Source: a virus. From it: a stretch of DNA of 64,000 bases. Below, piece by piece: positions 24,242 through 33,419 of this stretch. The stretch covers positions 62,001-126,000 of the IMG/VR virus record IMGVR_UViG_3300025132_007963; one strand, 5' to 3'. Positions within the stretch are counted from its first letter, which is position 1; every line of letters starts with the position of its first letter. Made by a program: the position numbers and the translations under genes. Under the pieces are notes generated by a model, which was not told the DNA's origin, searched no databases, and was given only the letters and a program-made list of their open reading frames with translations.

Positions 24242-26183
24242 TTTTGCTCCTCATTTCTAAATTCTCTATAAGTCGCTTAATATCAATACTTATTTCATTT
24301 ATAAGCGTCTCTTCCTTTAAGTAAGTAGTATCTTTCTCTTCAGAAACGACCCCCTTTCCTAGCCTCTTTAAGTCTTGATATCCAGGGTAAGTCGTTCTTT
24401 CAGTTCCTGTTTCCCGGGAACCCAGTCTGGCCAAGTGACGTGATCGAGCCCCCAAATCTCTTTTATCAACTGTTACAGGCTTATATACCTTGCCTTTTGA
24501 TCGATCTCCATCGTTACGCTTTCCTGGTGCTGTTAACAAAACGTCAGCCGGTTGACCAGGTGGCTGATCACCCGTTTCTGGTGGTGTGCCAAAGTCTGGC
24601 TCAGGACCTGCCGTTCCGGAACCAGGAGCTTCTGGGGTTGCTTCCCCGAATTCATCACCAAGGTTTAAGTCGTCTCCACCAGCTACAGCTTCTGTTTCGG
24701 CAGCAATTGCAGCCGAAGCTTGTTCTGCAGTTGCTTCAAGAACCGCATCGTATTTTCTATCATAAAACATCTCTCTTTGATTTCTAAGGAATTCATCTTC
24801 TGATAGGGCAAATATTCTTTCTGCAATCCATCGCTTACTAAAGAAGCCTTCTGTGGCAGAAGAAGCGATATCAAACTTAATTTTCCAATGCTCAAGTTCT
24901 TGAAGTTCAGCGATCTTTGAAGGGTTGCTCAAAAATAATTTAAAAGAAGTTAAGTCTTCACCACGAAAGCCAAGTATATAAAGGTGAACAATCGCTATCT
25001 TTTCTAGCTCTGTGATAATAGATCTTTGTAGTCTCTGTATTGTTCTTGCAAACCTCACATCTTTTTGAGCTAAGGTAGTTTTGTCTTCCTCTGCGCCTTC
25101 AGTACTAGAAAGGTATGATGGTGGAATCTTAAGTGCTGAAAACAATTTATCTCTTAAGTATTTTACATCATCGATGTCACCAGTGTATGTACCTCCAGGC
25201 AAAGTTTCTACTTTTGAAGACGTGCCGCCTCTTACGGGAATAAAATAATCTTCATCAATAGACATTGGGTTGTATCTTAAATCAACGCGACCAGTATTTG
25301 GATCTACAACTTGATTTCGTTTCATTTGTGTCATAACTTTTTGCATGTATTGTTCTACATCTGCTGGAGGAATGTTTCCGACATCAACATAAAAAACTCT
25401 TCTTTCCGGAGATCTGACAATTCTATATGCCATCATGGCATCTTCGAGCAATGTAAGTTGTCGCCATATTCTTCGACCTGGCTCTAGAGCGCTAGTACCA
25501 TATGGAGCGTACTTATCATTACCCAGTATCCTAAAGTGTGCAATTTGCCAATTTTCAAAAGTCATTCCCGCTGAGTTCCATTGATACTGAACATAATTTG
25601 GGTTTGTCTTGTCTTCCCCTTCTAATCTCTCAACCTCTGCAGTTGGAAGCCCGATGACACTTTGAATACCGATAGTCTCATCAATGTCTAGATATAGATA
25701 AAAGTCTCCATACTTACACATCGTTCTACACCACCCAAATAGATTAAATTCTAAATTTAAAACTTTCGAAAATAGTGTCTCTACTATGTTTTTGATTTCA
25801 TCGTTGGCGCATTGAACATTGAGCAAAGGATGTAGGGCACTAGAGGTTGTCATTTCATCTGCATATATATCTAGAGCAGATGCTATTTCTGGCGTGTATT
25901 CCATTTGGTCGAAATCTACATATCTTTCAATTCTGTTTTGATTAGTCATGACAGCTGCCATCAAATTATCAAATGGATTGTATTCTGTCTTTTTAAATTG
26001 TTGACCACTAGCAGACCTAAAACGATTTGCATATTTATCTAAATTTCTTCTTCGAAGGCGGCGTGCCGTTTGTGTTCGATAATTCACCATAGGGCCAGAT
26101 AGTAATCTTGTTAGTTTTTTGAACAAATTACTATCAGGGTTTCTAGGGTTGTTGTTGTTTTTATTTACTTTGCCAGTTGCCAT
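24222..26183 (-). CDS. gp20: Portal vertex protein, T4 gp20-like
   Basis: The 653-residue product forms the dodecameric portal that nucleates the prohead and passes DNA. Typical gp20 segments are RYVDFDQMEYTPEIASALDIYADEMTT (about residues 88-114), MCKYGDFYLYLDIDE, RILGNDKYAPYGTSALEPGRRIWRQLTLLEDAMMAYRIVRSPERRVFYVDVGNIPP, and GAEEDKTTLAQKDVRFARTIQRLQRSI. T4 gp20 has 524 residues; the extra length is a Pro/Gly/Glu-rich C-terminal tail (about 500-653) that is probably flexible. The basic N-terminus (RTQTARRLRRRNL) fits a DNA or scaffold contact. AAGGGATAAAATA precedes the ATG. It follows the terminase gene by four bases. Confidence 0.95.
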   Translation of the reverse strand: MATGKVNKNNNNPRNPDSNLFKKLTRLLSGPMVNYRTQTARRLRRRNLDKYANRFRSASGQQFKKTEYNPFDNLMAAVMTNQNRIERYVDFDQMEYTPEIASALDIYADEMTTSSALHPLLNVQCANDEIKNIVETLFSKVLNLEFNLFGWCRTMCKYGDFYLYLDIDETIGIQSVIGLPTAEVERLEGEDKTNPNYVQYQWNSAGMTFENWQIAHFRILGNDKYAPYGTSALEPGRRIWRQLTLLEDAMMAYRIVRSPERRVFYVDVGNIPPADVEQYMQKVMTQMKRNQVVDPNTGRVDLRYNPMSIDEDYFIPVRGGTSSKVETLPGGTYTGDIDDVKYLRDKLFSALKIPPSYLSSTEGAEEDKTTLAQKDVRFARTIQRLQRSIITELEKIAIVHLYILGFRGEDLTSFKLFLSNPSKIAELQELEHWKIKFDIASSATEGFFSKRWIAERIFALSEDEFLRNQREMFYDRKYDAVLEATAEQASAAIAAETEAVAGGDDLNLGDEFGEATPEAPGSGTAGPEPDFGTPPETGDQPPGQPADVLLTAPGKRNDGDRSKGKVYKPVTVDKRDLGARSRHLARLGSRETGTERTTYPGYQDLKRLGKGVVSEEKDTTYLKEETLINEISIDIKRLIENLEMRSKNETKAQ

Positions 26184-26187
26184 TATT

Positions 26188-27777
26188 TTATCCCTTAATT
26201 AGCCATGAGTATTCTTGTCTATTCTTTACATCTTTTTTCATATTGTCGAAAACACTGTCTTGTTTTTTATATGAATTCATTCCAGGTATAGAAGTGTTTA
26301 GGCTAGTTTTAGAAATCATCATAGAATCAATAAACGTTTTTTTATACTCTAAACTTCTTTGATTTTCAACCAAAGCTGTATCTCTAACCCAGCAGCCTAT
26401 AGCACTAGCCATAATCAAGTCGTCGTTATAACTTCTCATTGCTTCTGGCTTACCATTATTCCAAATAAAAGTTTTCATCTCATTATACAATCTAGCTGAG
26501 TATATTTTAATTAGTTTGTTTCTTACGAATTCCTCAAACTTAGCAATAATTAAAGGTCTTGTCTTTGAAGATGTAGTAAAACCTGCGATTGAGTTAGACA
26601 CACCTTCTGCTTGATATTGGTCAATGTACTCATGAGTTGACTTAATTGAATAATAAATGTTTGGGTATCCTTTATCTCTGAGTTTTTCTAAAACTGCATA
26701 CCCAACTGAGTTGTTTTCAACAACCATCATTGATTTTCCATACTCAGCTCCTAGGCTATATAACACCTCAGAAAATACATCTGGTGCAACCTTACCTTGA
26801 TATTCAGCTACAAGCTCCATTGTATTAATCTTGAACACCTCACAAACAGAATAGTCTCTACCATCGCCTCTTGCAACGTCTGCTGATATGAGATATTCAG
26901 ATCCAGGTTCATACTCTTTCCAAATCCAGAGATTTCTATCAAATCCCGTTCTATATTTTGGATCACACACAAAACTGTATAGCCATTGCATATCATCACC
27001 ATGAAAAACAGTTTCACCAGACATGTTAAAGTTACACTCTAGCTCTTGCGCTATTTCTCTTCTTGACATGTTTTTGGTTTCTTTTGAAAACCATTCCTGA
27101 TCTCTATCTGGGTGTCGATTCCATAATAATTTAGTTGCATAAAAATCATTTGATTTTTGCTCAGCCTCAACATAAGTTTTGTGAAACCAATTGCCGACAC
27201 CGTTTGGAGTAGATAGTGCTATGCAGCGGCCACCAGTTGATAGCGTTGGATACAAACCCATCCACAGCTCGCCCAAGCCCTCAACGTGAGCAGCCTCGTC
27301 AACCACAAGGAGTGATAGGGCTTCAGAACGACCAGCATCCCCAGAGGTTGAAGATGCTTTGATCTGTGATCCATTTGATAGTTCAAACGATGTTCTGTTA
27401 TCAATTGTTACGTGTGCAACCATAATCCATTCAGGTAAATTCTTAAGAATGTTTTTTACTTTTTTTACTAAGTTGGAAGCAGTACTAAATTTTGTTGCAA
27501 TGACGAGGACATTTTTTTCTCTGTGAAAAAGCATTAGCCATACAATATATGCAGCTGATATTGTAGAAATGCCCAACTGTCTAGCTTTCAATATTATGTT
27601 GAAGCGCCTATCTCTAAAATCATTTACCAAATCTTCTTGAAAGTCATAAAGATGAAAAGGTATTAAGCCTTTTTGTGGGTGTGTAATTTTCGCATAATTG
27701 TTAATAAAATAAACGGGGTCCTTTCCGCATTTTAAGACCTCGCGCATTATTTGTTTTTTCGAAAGCTTGTAGGACAT
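26188..27777 (-). CDS. gp17: Terminase large subunit, T4 gp17-like packaging ATPase and nuclease
   Basis: The protein (529 residues; T4 gp17 has 610) drives DNA into the prohead and cuts the concatemer. The ATPase domain has a Walker A-like KARQLGIST (residues 64-72), LLVVDEAAH (Walker B, 157-164) and the coupling segment ALSTPNGVGNWFH (187-199). The nuclease domain has candidate acidic residues Asp300 in LISADVARGDGRDYS, Glu354 in VVENNS and Asp452/453 in NDDLIMA. The adenine-binding Q motif may be in the N-terminal YDFQEDL. Ribosome binding is weak; it starts two bases after the upstream stop, so coupling is likely. Confidence 0.95.
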   Translation of the reverse strand: MSYKLSKKQIMREVLKCGKDPVYFINNYAKITHPQKGLIPFHLYDFQEDLVNDFRDRRFNIILKARQLGISTISAAYIVWLMLFHREKNVLVIATKFSTASNLVKKVKNILKNLPEWIMVAHVTIDNRTSFELSNGSQIKASSTSGDAGRSEALSLLVVDEAAHVEGLGELWMGLYPTLSTGGRCIALSTPNGVGNWFHKTYVEAEQKSNDFYATKLLWNRHPDRDQEWFSKETKNMSRREIAQELECNFNMSGETVFHGDDMQWLYSFVCDPKYRTGFDRNLWIWKEYEPGSEYLISADVARGDGRDYSVCEVFKINTMELVAEYQGKVAPDVFSEVLYSLGAEYGKSMMVVENNSVGYAVLEKLRDKGYPNIYYSIKSTHEYIDQYQAEGVSNSIAGFTTSSKTRPLIIAKFEEFVRNKLIKIYSARLYNEMKTFIWNNGKPEAMRSYNDDLIMASAIGCWVRDTALVENQRSLEYKKTFIDSMMISKTSLNTSIPGMNSYKKQDSVFDNMKKDVKNRQEYSWLIKG

Positions 27778-27779
27778 TC

Positions 27780-28379
27780 TTATTTGAGATTAGGATTTCT
27801 CTGACCGGTAGTGACCTTAAAAGGATTAAATTGCTTATAGTTATCACCGGGAGCGTCAGAGTTTTTTGGTCGCTTTCCAGCGCCACCAAGTTCTAGAAAC
27901 TTCTTGAAGGTTGCATCTAGGCGATCCTTACTGCCATCTTTTGCATCATCCTGACTACGCAGTGGATTACCACCGATCTGGTAGCAGGCACAGGCGACAA
28001 CTGTGGTGCGAACTCTAGATAAATATTCAACGTGTACCTCAAGTTCTCTTGATGCGGTCAGAGAAATTGAATTACCAGTTAATTTACTAAACTCTTTCTT
28101 GATAAAAGAAACTACTTTGTTCAACATACCTTCTATTTCAGATTCAAAATTTGAATTATGAAGCTCCTTAAGTTTGATGTCACGCTGATATGTCAAGAAT
28201 AGTTTGTCACCATTAATTCTTGCTTTAAATCCATCTATCACGCGTGAATCTAATATTGGATCCCCCTCCTCCCTTTTAAGGCCGATCTTTATGTTTTCAT
28301 CGTTTTCATCTTTAGCTCCGTCATAGCTATTTGCCATAACTTGAGAAATTCCATTGATCACATCTAATATAGTTGCCAT
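27780..28379 (-). CDS. Protein of unknown function upstream of the large terminase
   Basis: The 199-residue protein has an N-terminal helix, a beta pair (FKARINGDKLFLTYQRDIKLKEL), a long helix (FESEIEGMLNKVVSFIKKEFSKLTG), a beta strand rich segment (LEVHVEYLSRVRTTVVACACY) and a flexible C-terminus ending in TGQRNPNLK. It has no helix-turn-helix that I can see. By position it could stand in for the small terminase (gp16) or be a virion protein; the sequence supports neither clearly. GAGTGAGG precedes the ATG. Confidence 0.7.
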   Translation of the reverse strand: MATILDVINGISQVMANSYDGAKDENDENIKIGLKREEGDPILDSRVIDGFKARINGDKLFLTYQRDIKLKELHNSNFESEIEGMLNKVVSFIKKEFSKLTGNSISLTASRELEVHVEYLSRVRTTVVACACYQIGGNPLRSQDDAKDGSKDRLDATFKKFLELGGAGKRPKNSDAPGDNYKQFNPFKVTTGQRNPNLK

Positions 28380-28426
28380 TTATAAACCTCACTCTATACT
28401 AAATAAATAGTAATTATAAATTCTAT

Positions 28427-28816
28427 TTACCTTAAAGTTTCAGGCCTCCAGCCTGAAAACCAACGATCCTCTCTATCTTCAACATATTTTACGTAACACT
28501 CAAAGCAACATTCAAACTTATTCATGTAAACATCATCTTTTGTTTTAAAAGAATAATGATTACATACCGGACAGGTTCTTGTTGATTTTTTATTCAGAAA
28601 AGTCTCAGAAACTAAAAAACCTTTATGTTGTTTCTTTTCTGTTGCATCTTCTTTTTTGTTTATTTTTTTATAGAATTTTTTTAAATCTTGAAGATATTGC
28701 TTTTCTTTTTCTTCATCCCAATTAGATTTAGGATTTTGTATAGTTTTGTCACCGTATTTTTGCGCGATAGCTTTCTCTATTTTAACAACAATATTTGGAT
28801 CATCTTTATCACTCAT
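28427..28816 (-). CDS. Zinc-ribbon protein of unknown function
   Basis: The 129-residue product has a charged helical N-terminal half and a C-terminal zinc ribbon: CPVC (about residues 83-86) and, 20 residues later, CCFEC, followed by YVKYVEDREDRWFSGWRPE. The four ribbon cysteines suggest a nucleic-acid or protein-binding role. It is two bases after the HAD gene in map order and its ATG has AGAGG upstream. It lies just before the terminase genes, so a packaging role is possible but unproven. Confidence 0.7.
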   Translation of the reverse strand: MSDKDDPNIVVKIEKAIAQKYGDKTIQNPKSNWDEEKEKQYLQDLKKFYKKINKKEDATEKKQHKGFLVSETFLNKKSTRTCPVCNHYSFKTKDDVYMNKFECCFECYVKYVEDREDRWFSGWRPETLR

Positions 28817-28817
28817 T

Positions 28818-29192
28818 TCATATGACCTCTTCTGTCTCGCCTATTGTTAAAGTTTTCATCCCTTTATCTCTTATAAGGTTATGAGCTATGGCTCTCAAGC
28901 CAGGTTTAGCTGGATCCATATCATTAATTAGGTATCTGGGGCCTCTTTCGATGCCCATTATTAGCCTATCCCATGGCACTTCGTGCAAAGCTAATTCTCT
29001 TATTGTGTGTGTCCTGTACTCCTCTGGTCTAGCTGTTGTTAATATAATCATGCAGTCTTGTTGTTTCCACTGCTTGATTTTTTCTAACGCGCCAGGAGTT
29101 AATTCAGGATTGGTAGTCTTGTATGTTTCAAATTTCCGATACTTGAAAATGGTTCCATCAATATCACAAAAAATAGTTCTATTCTTTTTCAT
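28818..29192 (-). CDS. HAD-superfamily hydrolase, small phosphatase-like
   Basis: The 124-residue protein has motif I CDIDGTIF (Asp9 as nucleophile, Asp11 as acid/base), motif II in IILTTARPEEYR (about 49-60), and a late LINDMDP (about 88-94) that can supply the motif III/IV acids. It lacks a large cap domain, so it may act on an exposed phosphate, such as a nucleic-acid end or a phosphoprotein. T4 has a HAD-type 3' phosphatase in its polynucleotide kinase, but no kinase domain is present here. AAGGATTAAT precedes the ATG. Substrate unknown. Confidence 0.8.
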   Translation of the reverse strand: MKKNRTIFCDIDGTIFKYRKFETYKTTNPELTPGALEKIKQWKQQDCMIILTTARPEEYRTHTIRELALHEVPWDRLIMGIERGPRYLINDMDPAKPGLRAIAHNLIRDKGMKTLTIGETEEVI

Positions 29193-29193
29193 A

Positions 29194-29670
29194 TTAATCC
29201 TTCATTTGCATGTGAGAAATATAAACAACTGCAGATGTCATTAGTGTTCCCACTGCAAAACCCGAAATTACCCACCATATAGAATTATCATTTGGTCTTT
29301 TGAGTGCTGTCTCTTGAAGCTCTTTTATCTCTTTATCTTTTATATTAACTATGCCATTATATTCTTTTTCAATACTCTCTACTCTTAGCTCTAATTTACC
29401 TATCTCAAGTTGATAATCAGCTTTCATCTCTTCAAGAAGCCGACTAGCATAAAGAGCACATTCTTTTTTCTTTAATTGCAGGGCAGTGTTTATCTTTGCA
29501 AAGGCATTATCATCAAAACACCATGCATCAAACGGCACTGTTTTACCTTTTTCTACTTTTGAAAACTTTCCGTTTTCTATATTTTGCCCATAAACATTAA
29601 ATGGGCTGACAAACAGACTAATCGATATAAGTAAAGCCAAAGGCTTCTTCAATTTGTTTTTTAATAACAT
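29194..29670 (-). CDS. Signal-peptide and C-terminal TM protein of a phage lysis-region family
   Basis: This 158-residue protein has an N-terminal signal sequence (KKPLALLISISLFVSPFNVYG, cut probably before Gln) and KVEKGKTVPFDAWCFDDNAF (about 39-58). A periplasmic coiled region with ECALYASRLLEEMKADYQLEIGKLELRVESIEKEY follows, and a C-terminal membrane helix IWWVISGFAVGTLMTSAVVYI. The pattern KG-x-x-x-PFD plus signal plus terminal TM recalls a phage family often found near lysis genes. No lipobox is present, so it is not a standard o-spanin or u-spanin. It overlaps the upstream gene by 53 bases in another frame. Confidence 0.7.
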   Translation of the reverse strand: MLLKNKLKKPLALLISISLFVSPFNVYGQNIENGKFSKVEKGKTVPFDAWCFDDNAFAKINTALQLKKKECALYASRLLEEMKADYQLEIGKLELRVESIEKEYNGIVNIKDKEIKELQETALKRPNDNSIWWVISGFAVGTLMTSAVVYISHMQMKD

Positions 29671-30010
29671 CTGGGTTTCCTTTTGAAATTGCTACAATCT
29701 CTTTAATTTTTTGTTTTTTCTCTTCTTCTAATTGTTGTTCTTCTTTGTCATATTTTTTCTGTATCTGCTCTAGGGCTGATTTGTATTTTTCTGTTAATTC
29801 ATTTCTTTTTATAAGCTCATCATGGTGCTTTTCTTTTAAGATTTTAACCTGAGCGTCGTAAGATTTTTGTTTAGTTTTTATAACCTCTAGCGCAGAAGTG
29901 GTGTTTCTTCTAAAGACAAGCCACATAATAAAGGTATACGCAACAATAGCTAGTATCACCCAATTATGTTTAGCCCACAAAAATGCTTTTTTTGCAAAAA
30001 ATAAATACAT
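29618..30010 (-). CDS. Inner-membrane anchored coiled-coil protein, i-spanin-like
   Basis: From ATG at 30010 the product has 130 residues: a short basic N-terminus, one membrane helix (HNWVILAIVAYTFIMWLVF) and a long, highly charged coiled coil (about residues 38-105) ending in GFTYID. That is the layout of an i-spanin (Rz-like), which spans the periplasm and helps disrupt the outer membrane. The ATG overlaps the holin-like stop as TAATG. A longer frame to 30094 would lie inside the holin-like gene and is not needed. Its 3' end is overlapped by the signal-peptide gene, as Rz/Rz1 pairs overlap. Role inferred from layout. Confidence 0.62.
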   Translation of the reverse strand: MYLFFAKKAFLWAKHNWVILAIVAYTFIMWLVFRRNTTSALEVIKTKQKSYDAQVKILKEKHHDELIKRNELTEKYKSALEQIQKKYDKEEQQLEEEKKQKIKEIVAISKGNPDVIKKQIEEAFGFTYID

Positions 30011-30213
30011 TACTTTTGCTTCCCATGTTTCCATTGCGTAGCCATGTCCACTAAGGCCTGAGTGCCAATGTATGCAAGTGTTACTGCTACCCAATTATCG
30101 CTACTTACAGAACCAACTAAACAGAGCCAAGTTGCTGTTAGCCATGCCAAGAACTTTCTTGAGATAAACCTTTCTACGTATCTATCTGCAAATGCTTTAA
30201 CTGCCTCTACCAT
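30010..30213 (-). CDS. Small holin-like membrane protein
   Basis: The 67-residue protein has a basic amphipathic start (AFADRYVERFISRKF), two hydrophobic segments (LAWLTATWLCLVGSV and WVAVTLAYIGTQALVDMA) with a short SSDN turn, and a basic tail (WKHGKQK). This is the shape of a class II holin. The start follows AGGAGATTTTTTAA. It is the first gene of a three-gene membrane cassette, but no endolysin is visible in the window, so the lysis role is inferred from shape and neighbours only. Confidence 0.55.
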   Translation of the reverse strand: MVEAVKAFADRYVERFISRKFLAWLTATWLCLVGSVSSDNWVAVTLAYIGTQALVDMATQWKHGKQK

Positions 30214-30229
30214 TTAAAAAATCTCCTTA

Positions 30230-33200
30230 TTATATATTAACATGTGCATATCCATCTTTTTTCTCTATTATTATTTGTGAATCAACACAGTCCTTTAAAA
30301 CGTCTAGGTGTGATATAAGTATAACTGTTTTAAAATAAGTTTTAACCATATCTAGTATTCTTGTAAAGCCTTCCATGTTTTCTTCATCCAAAGCTGTACC
30401 GGGCTCGTCAAGAATAAAGATATCAGGTTTAGGTAAACTAGACACTGTTAGCAACGCTAGCCTCATCGCCATCGAGGCAATGGTCTTTTCAGCCCCAGAA
30501 CCAAGCTCTAACGGCCTCGCTTCATGTTTTGGATGCTGGATAAGGATATCTAGTTTCTTGCCGTCATTCTCGATAAATACCTGAAATTCGACTATGTTTG
30601 TTAGTATCTTGGCAATCTCGGAATTAATTAATGGCAACCTCTTTTTAATAATGTCGTATGATATGCCATTACTATGACAGCACGTCATCAACAGATCAAA
30701 GGCTGAGTACTCTGTACTAATCTCTTCCAATGTATGTTTTTGCTCTTGTAATGTTTCTAGTTGCTGCTCTAGAGATCCGCGTTGTTTATATAAGTTTAGT
30801 GTTTCAGTCTGACACTTATTTAGTTCTTTCTCTTTAGATGTCTTATCTTTTTTTATAGTGTTTCTTTTATTTAATAAACCCTCTAAATTTTCTATTGCTT
30901 CTCTGTTAGCTTCATAAATTTCAACTTTACTTTCATTTTCTTTAATGAGAAGATCAAGCTTCATCAATTCGTTATTGTTTTTTTCTAGTGATATCTCATT
31001 TGAGGACAAACGATTAGAAACTTCATTTTTCTTATCGAGCACTTGATTGTATTTGTTGATATGATCTTGCACCTTCGTGGGATCCAGAGCGCCAAGATCT
31101 TTACCCAGTGAGTTGATTGTGACAGACGCATCTTTCATGGTGCTCTCAGAAACTTTAATTAAATCTGTCGCAGCATATGCGTCTTTAATAAATTTACAAT
31201 GAGAGTATTCAGATCCACAGGGTACTTCTTTTAAAAGATCGGTTTTTCTCCTATTGTTTAATAACGAGTTGCCTTCTTGCTTTAGAACATTTAGAAGTTT
31301 TTGAAGCTCTGATTGTTTGTCACTTATAGTCTCCTGCTTCTCAAAGTATTCCTTGATATTAAAAGCAGATACAAAGCTTTCTATTTTTTGATAGCTAGCT
31401 TTATCTTTTTCTATTAATTCAACCAGTGTATTATTAACATTGCTGATCATAGTTTTCTTATCTTCAAACCTTAGTAAGTCATTTTTAATCTGAGTAATAT
31501 CAATAATTTGTTCCGGAACAGAATCAATATCATTTTGAATACTTGCTATAGTTTGCTTCATTTTTTCAAGTTCTTTATTTAAAGCGGCACATTTTACATC
31601 ATTGTTATCAATAATAAGTGCACTTTTATCAAGTTCAAAATTAATATCTTTAATTTCTTGTTCGTAATCTTTACCTTGTAATTTTTTCAAAAGACCTTTT
31701 GTTTCTTGCGAATCTTCTTTTGCCATTTTAAATTTTCTTTCAAAAACTTCAAGATCCAAGAATTTTGCAAGTATTTCTTTTCTCTTTGTTGAGCCTTCAT
31801 TAATAAACGACAAAGACCCAAGTTGACTGGCCATTGAAGTCATTAAAAAATCATCAATAGTTCCAAACATCTTTCTTATTTTTTTATCTGTATCTTGTCT
31901 GGATAAGCCATTGAGACTGGTTTTATTGCCTAACATGTCTTCGCTGTAAAAATCTAAATCTGTTTTAGCCTCTGTGGTTTCTTCTCCGTGAAGTTTCTTT
32001 GTATACTTTTCTGAAACTCTACTAACTGTGTAGTCCTTGTCGTTGATTGATATGACAACTTTTCCCACACCAATATCATTATTTTGATTAATAATGTTCA
32101 AGTTTTTTCTGACAGATTTGGAAGTAGAGTTATACACTGTGTAAAGCACACTGTCAACAATGGATGATTTTCCAGAGAAGTTTTTTCCGAAAATACCAAC
32201 AATACCGTTTAGTTTAGAAAAATCAATCTTGTTGTCTTTTCCGTAATTAAATAAACAATCCCACTCCATAGATTTCAGATTCCAGTTAATATTTCTAGAG
32301 ACCTCTTCACTCTGCTCTATGACAGAATTGTATCTTTGGTTGAGTTGCAATACCTTCTTCATTGTACTATCTTCGACTTGGTAGTCTTTTAGATATTCCT
32401 TGATCAACCTCTCTTGAACCTTGATATCTCTAAGGTCCTCTTGTAAAAGGTTTTTAGTGATGTCTTCTATGGATATATTTCTATTAGCTGCACGATTTAA
32501 AAAAGTAATTGATTCTGGTTTATATCTATGTTTGGCAACGTCGACTGCTTTTCTGATCTTGTCGAGTGAAATATTAGTACTAGATGCCAGACGTAACCTA
32601 GCTCCTTGTGGAACTTCAACCTTCTTAGGTAACCTACCGCTCTTGGTGAGATCAATAGTTATAAAAGGCTTTGGATTATCAAAGTATATGTGTTTGCAGT
32701 TAAATTGTTCTTTACTTTCAATATCCCATAATAAATATCCCTTATCTAGGGTCTCTCCAAAATTTTGCTGAACGGTAGAACCAGCGTATCTAACTCTACC
32801 TTCTTTGTCTAGAATTTGTGTTTTGTGTATGTCCCCAAGAAAAGCATAGTCAAAATCACTAAAGATATCAATATCATGATCTGTAGCTTCCATAACCCAA
32901 CCAATATCAGTAGAACAACTAGAAATTGCTCCATGATAAAGGGCTATGTTTATGTTATCATAATCTGACGGCTTTGCCCAATTATCTTCATCAAAGACAG
33001 ATAAGACATTTAAAGTAAACTTATCCTTTAGTGGTGTCTCCCCTGCTTCCTTTAGCAAGTGAAGCTGCTGCAGGTCTAATGCTTCTACGATAGGCGTTAG
33101 TGCATCTTGACGACTACTGTTTTTTAAGTTGCCGTCATGATTACCCAAAATTATATATGTGGGCGCTATGTTTGCCAAGTTGCGAAAAAAATCAGAACAC

Positions 33201-33376
33201 ATTTCCACAAACTCTGGTGAGATTTGTGTTTTTGTATGTGCAATATCTCCACAATGAATAATGTAATCTACATTTTCATTTCTAAGTGACTCGTATAACT
33301 GTTTAAAAACTTCTCTATATTCAAAATGATACTTTAAATTTCTAATATGTGTATCAGCAATATGCGCAAATCGCAT
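30230..33376 (-). CDS. gp47-gp46: Fused SbcD/SbcC-type (gp47+gp46) recombination nuclease-ATPase
   Basis: This single 1048-residue frame joins two proteins that are separate in T4. The N-terminal Mre11/SbcD-type phosphoesterase has IADTH (Asp8, His10), CGDIAH (Asp44), GNHDG (Asn79, His80) and GDIHKTQ. From about residue 375 an SbcC/Rad50-type ATPase follows: Walker A GIFGKNFSGKSS (about 393-404), a long coiled coil with a hook-like CGSEYSHC (about 717-724), the signature ELGSGAEKTIASMA, Walker B IFILDEPGTALDEEN and the final ISHLD. Gp46/47 resects DNA ends for recombination-dependent replication. GGAGG precedes the ATG. The hook is not a plain CxxC, which is odd. A continuous frame argues against two genes. 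Confidence 0.9.
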   Translation of the reverse strand: MRFAHIADTHIRNLKYHFEYREVFKQLYESLRNENVDYIIHCGDIAHTKTQISPEFVEMCSDFFRNLANIAPTYIILGNHDGNLKNSSRQDALTPIVEALDLQQLHLLKEAGETPLKDKFTLNVLSVFDEDNWAKPSDYDNINIALYHGAISSCSTDIGWVMEATDHDIDIFSDFDYAFLGDIHKTQILDKEGRVRYAGSTVQQNFGETLDKGYLLWDIESKEQFNCKHIYFDNPKPFITIDLTKSGRLPKKVEVPQGARLRLASSTNISLDKIRKAVDVAKHRYKPESITFLNRAANRNISIEDITKNLLQEDLRDIKVQERLIKEYLKDYQVEDSTMKKVLQLNQRYNSVIEQSEEVSRNINWNLKSMEWDCLFNYGKDNKIDFSKLNGIVGIFGKNFSGKSSIVDSVLYTVYNSTSKSVRKNLNIINQNNDIGVGKVVISINDKDYTVSRVSEKYTKKLHGEETTEAKTDLDFYSEDMLGNKTSLNGLSRQDTDKKIRKMFGTIDDFLMTSMASQLGSLSFINEGSTKRKEILAKFLDLEVFERKFKMAKEDSQETKGLLKKLQGKDYEQEIKDINFELDKSALIIDNNDVKCAALNKELEKMKQTIASIQNDIDSVPEQIIDITQIKNDLLRFEDKKTMISNVNNTLVELIEKDKASYQKIESFVSAFNIKEYFEKQETISDKQSELQKLLNVLKQEGNSLLNNRRKTDLLKEVPCGSEYSHCKFIKDAYAATDLIKVSESTMKDASVTINSLGKDLGALDPTKVQDHINKYNQVLDKKNEVSNRLSSNEISLEKNNNELMKLDLLIKENESKVEIYEANREAIENLEGLLNKRNTIKKDKTSKEKELNKCQTETLNLYKQRGSLEQQLETLQEQKHTLEEISTEYSAFDLLMTCCHSNGISYDIIKKRLPLINSEIAKILTNIVEFQVFIENDGKKLDILIQHPKHEARPLELGSGAEKTIASMAMRLALLTVSSLPKPDIFILDEPGTALDEENMEGFTRILDMVKTYFKTVILISHLDVLKDCVDSQIIIEKKDGYAHVNI

Positions 33377-33419
33377 TAGACCTCCAGTAGTATGATTGAT
33401 ATATTATAGGAAATTTTGA

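Noticed and set aside
27780-28379. Confident assignment as small terminase (gp16)
   Set aside because: The position fits, but no helix-turn-helix or central coiled coil typical of gp16 is visible, so it is left as unknown.
28888-29244. 118-codon plus-strand open frame over the HAD gene
   Set aside because: It is antisense to the HAD gene whose motifs are clear; it spans the gene boundary and lacks start signals.
30011-30094. Longer N-terminus for the spanin-like gene
   Set aside because: It would lie wholly inside the holin-like gene in another frame. The TAATG overlap at 30010 gives a simple coupled start directly before the membrane helix.
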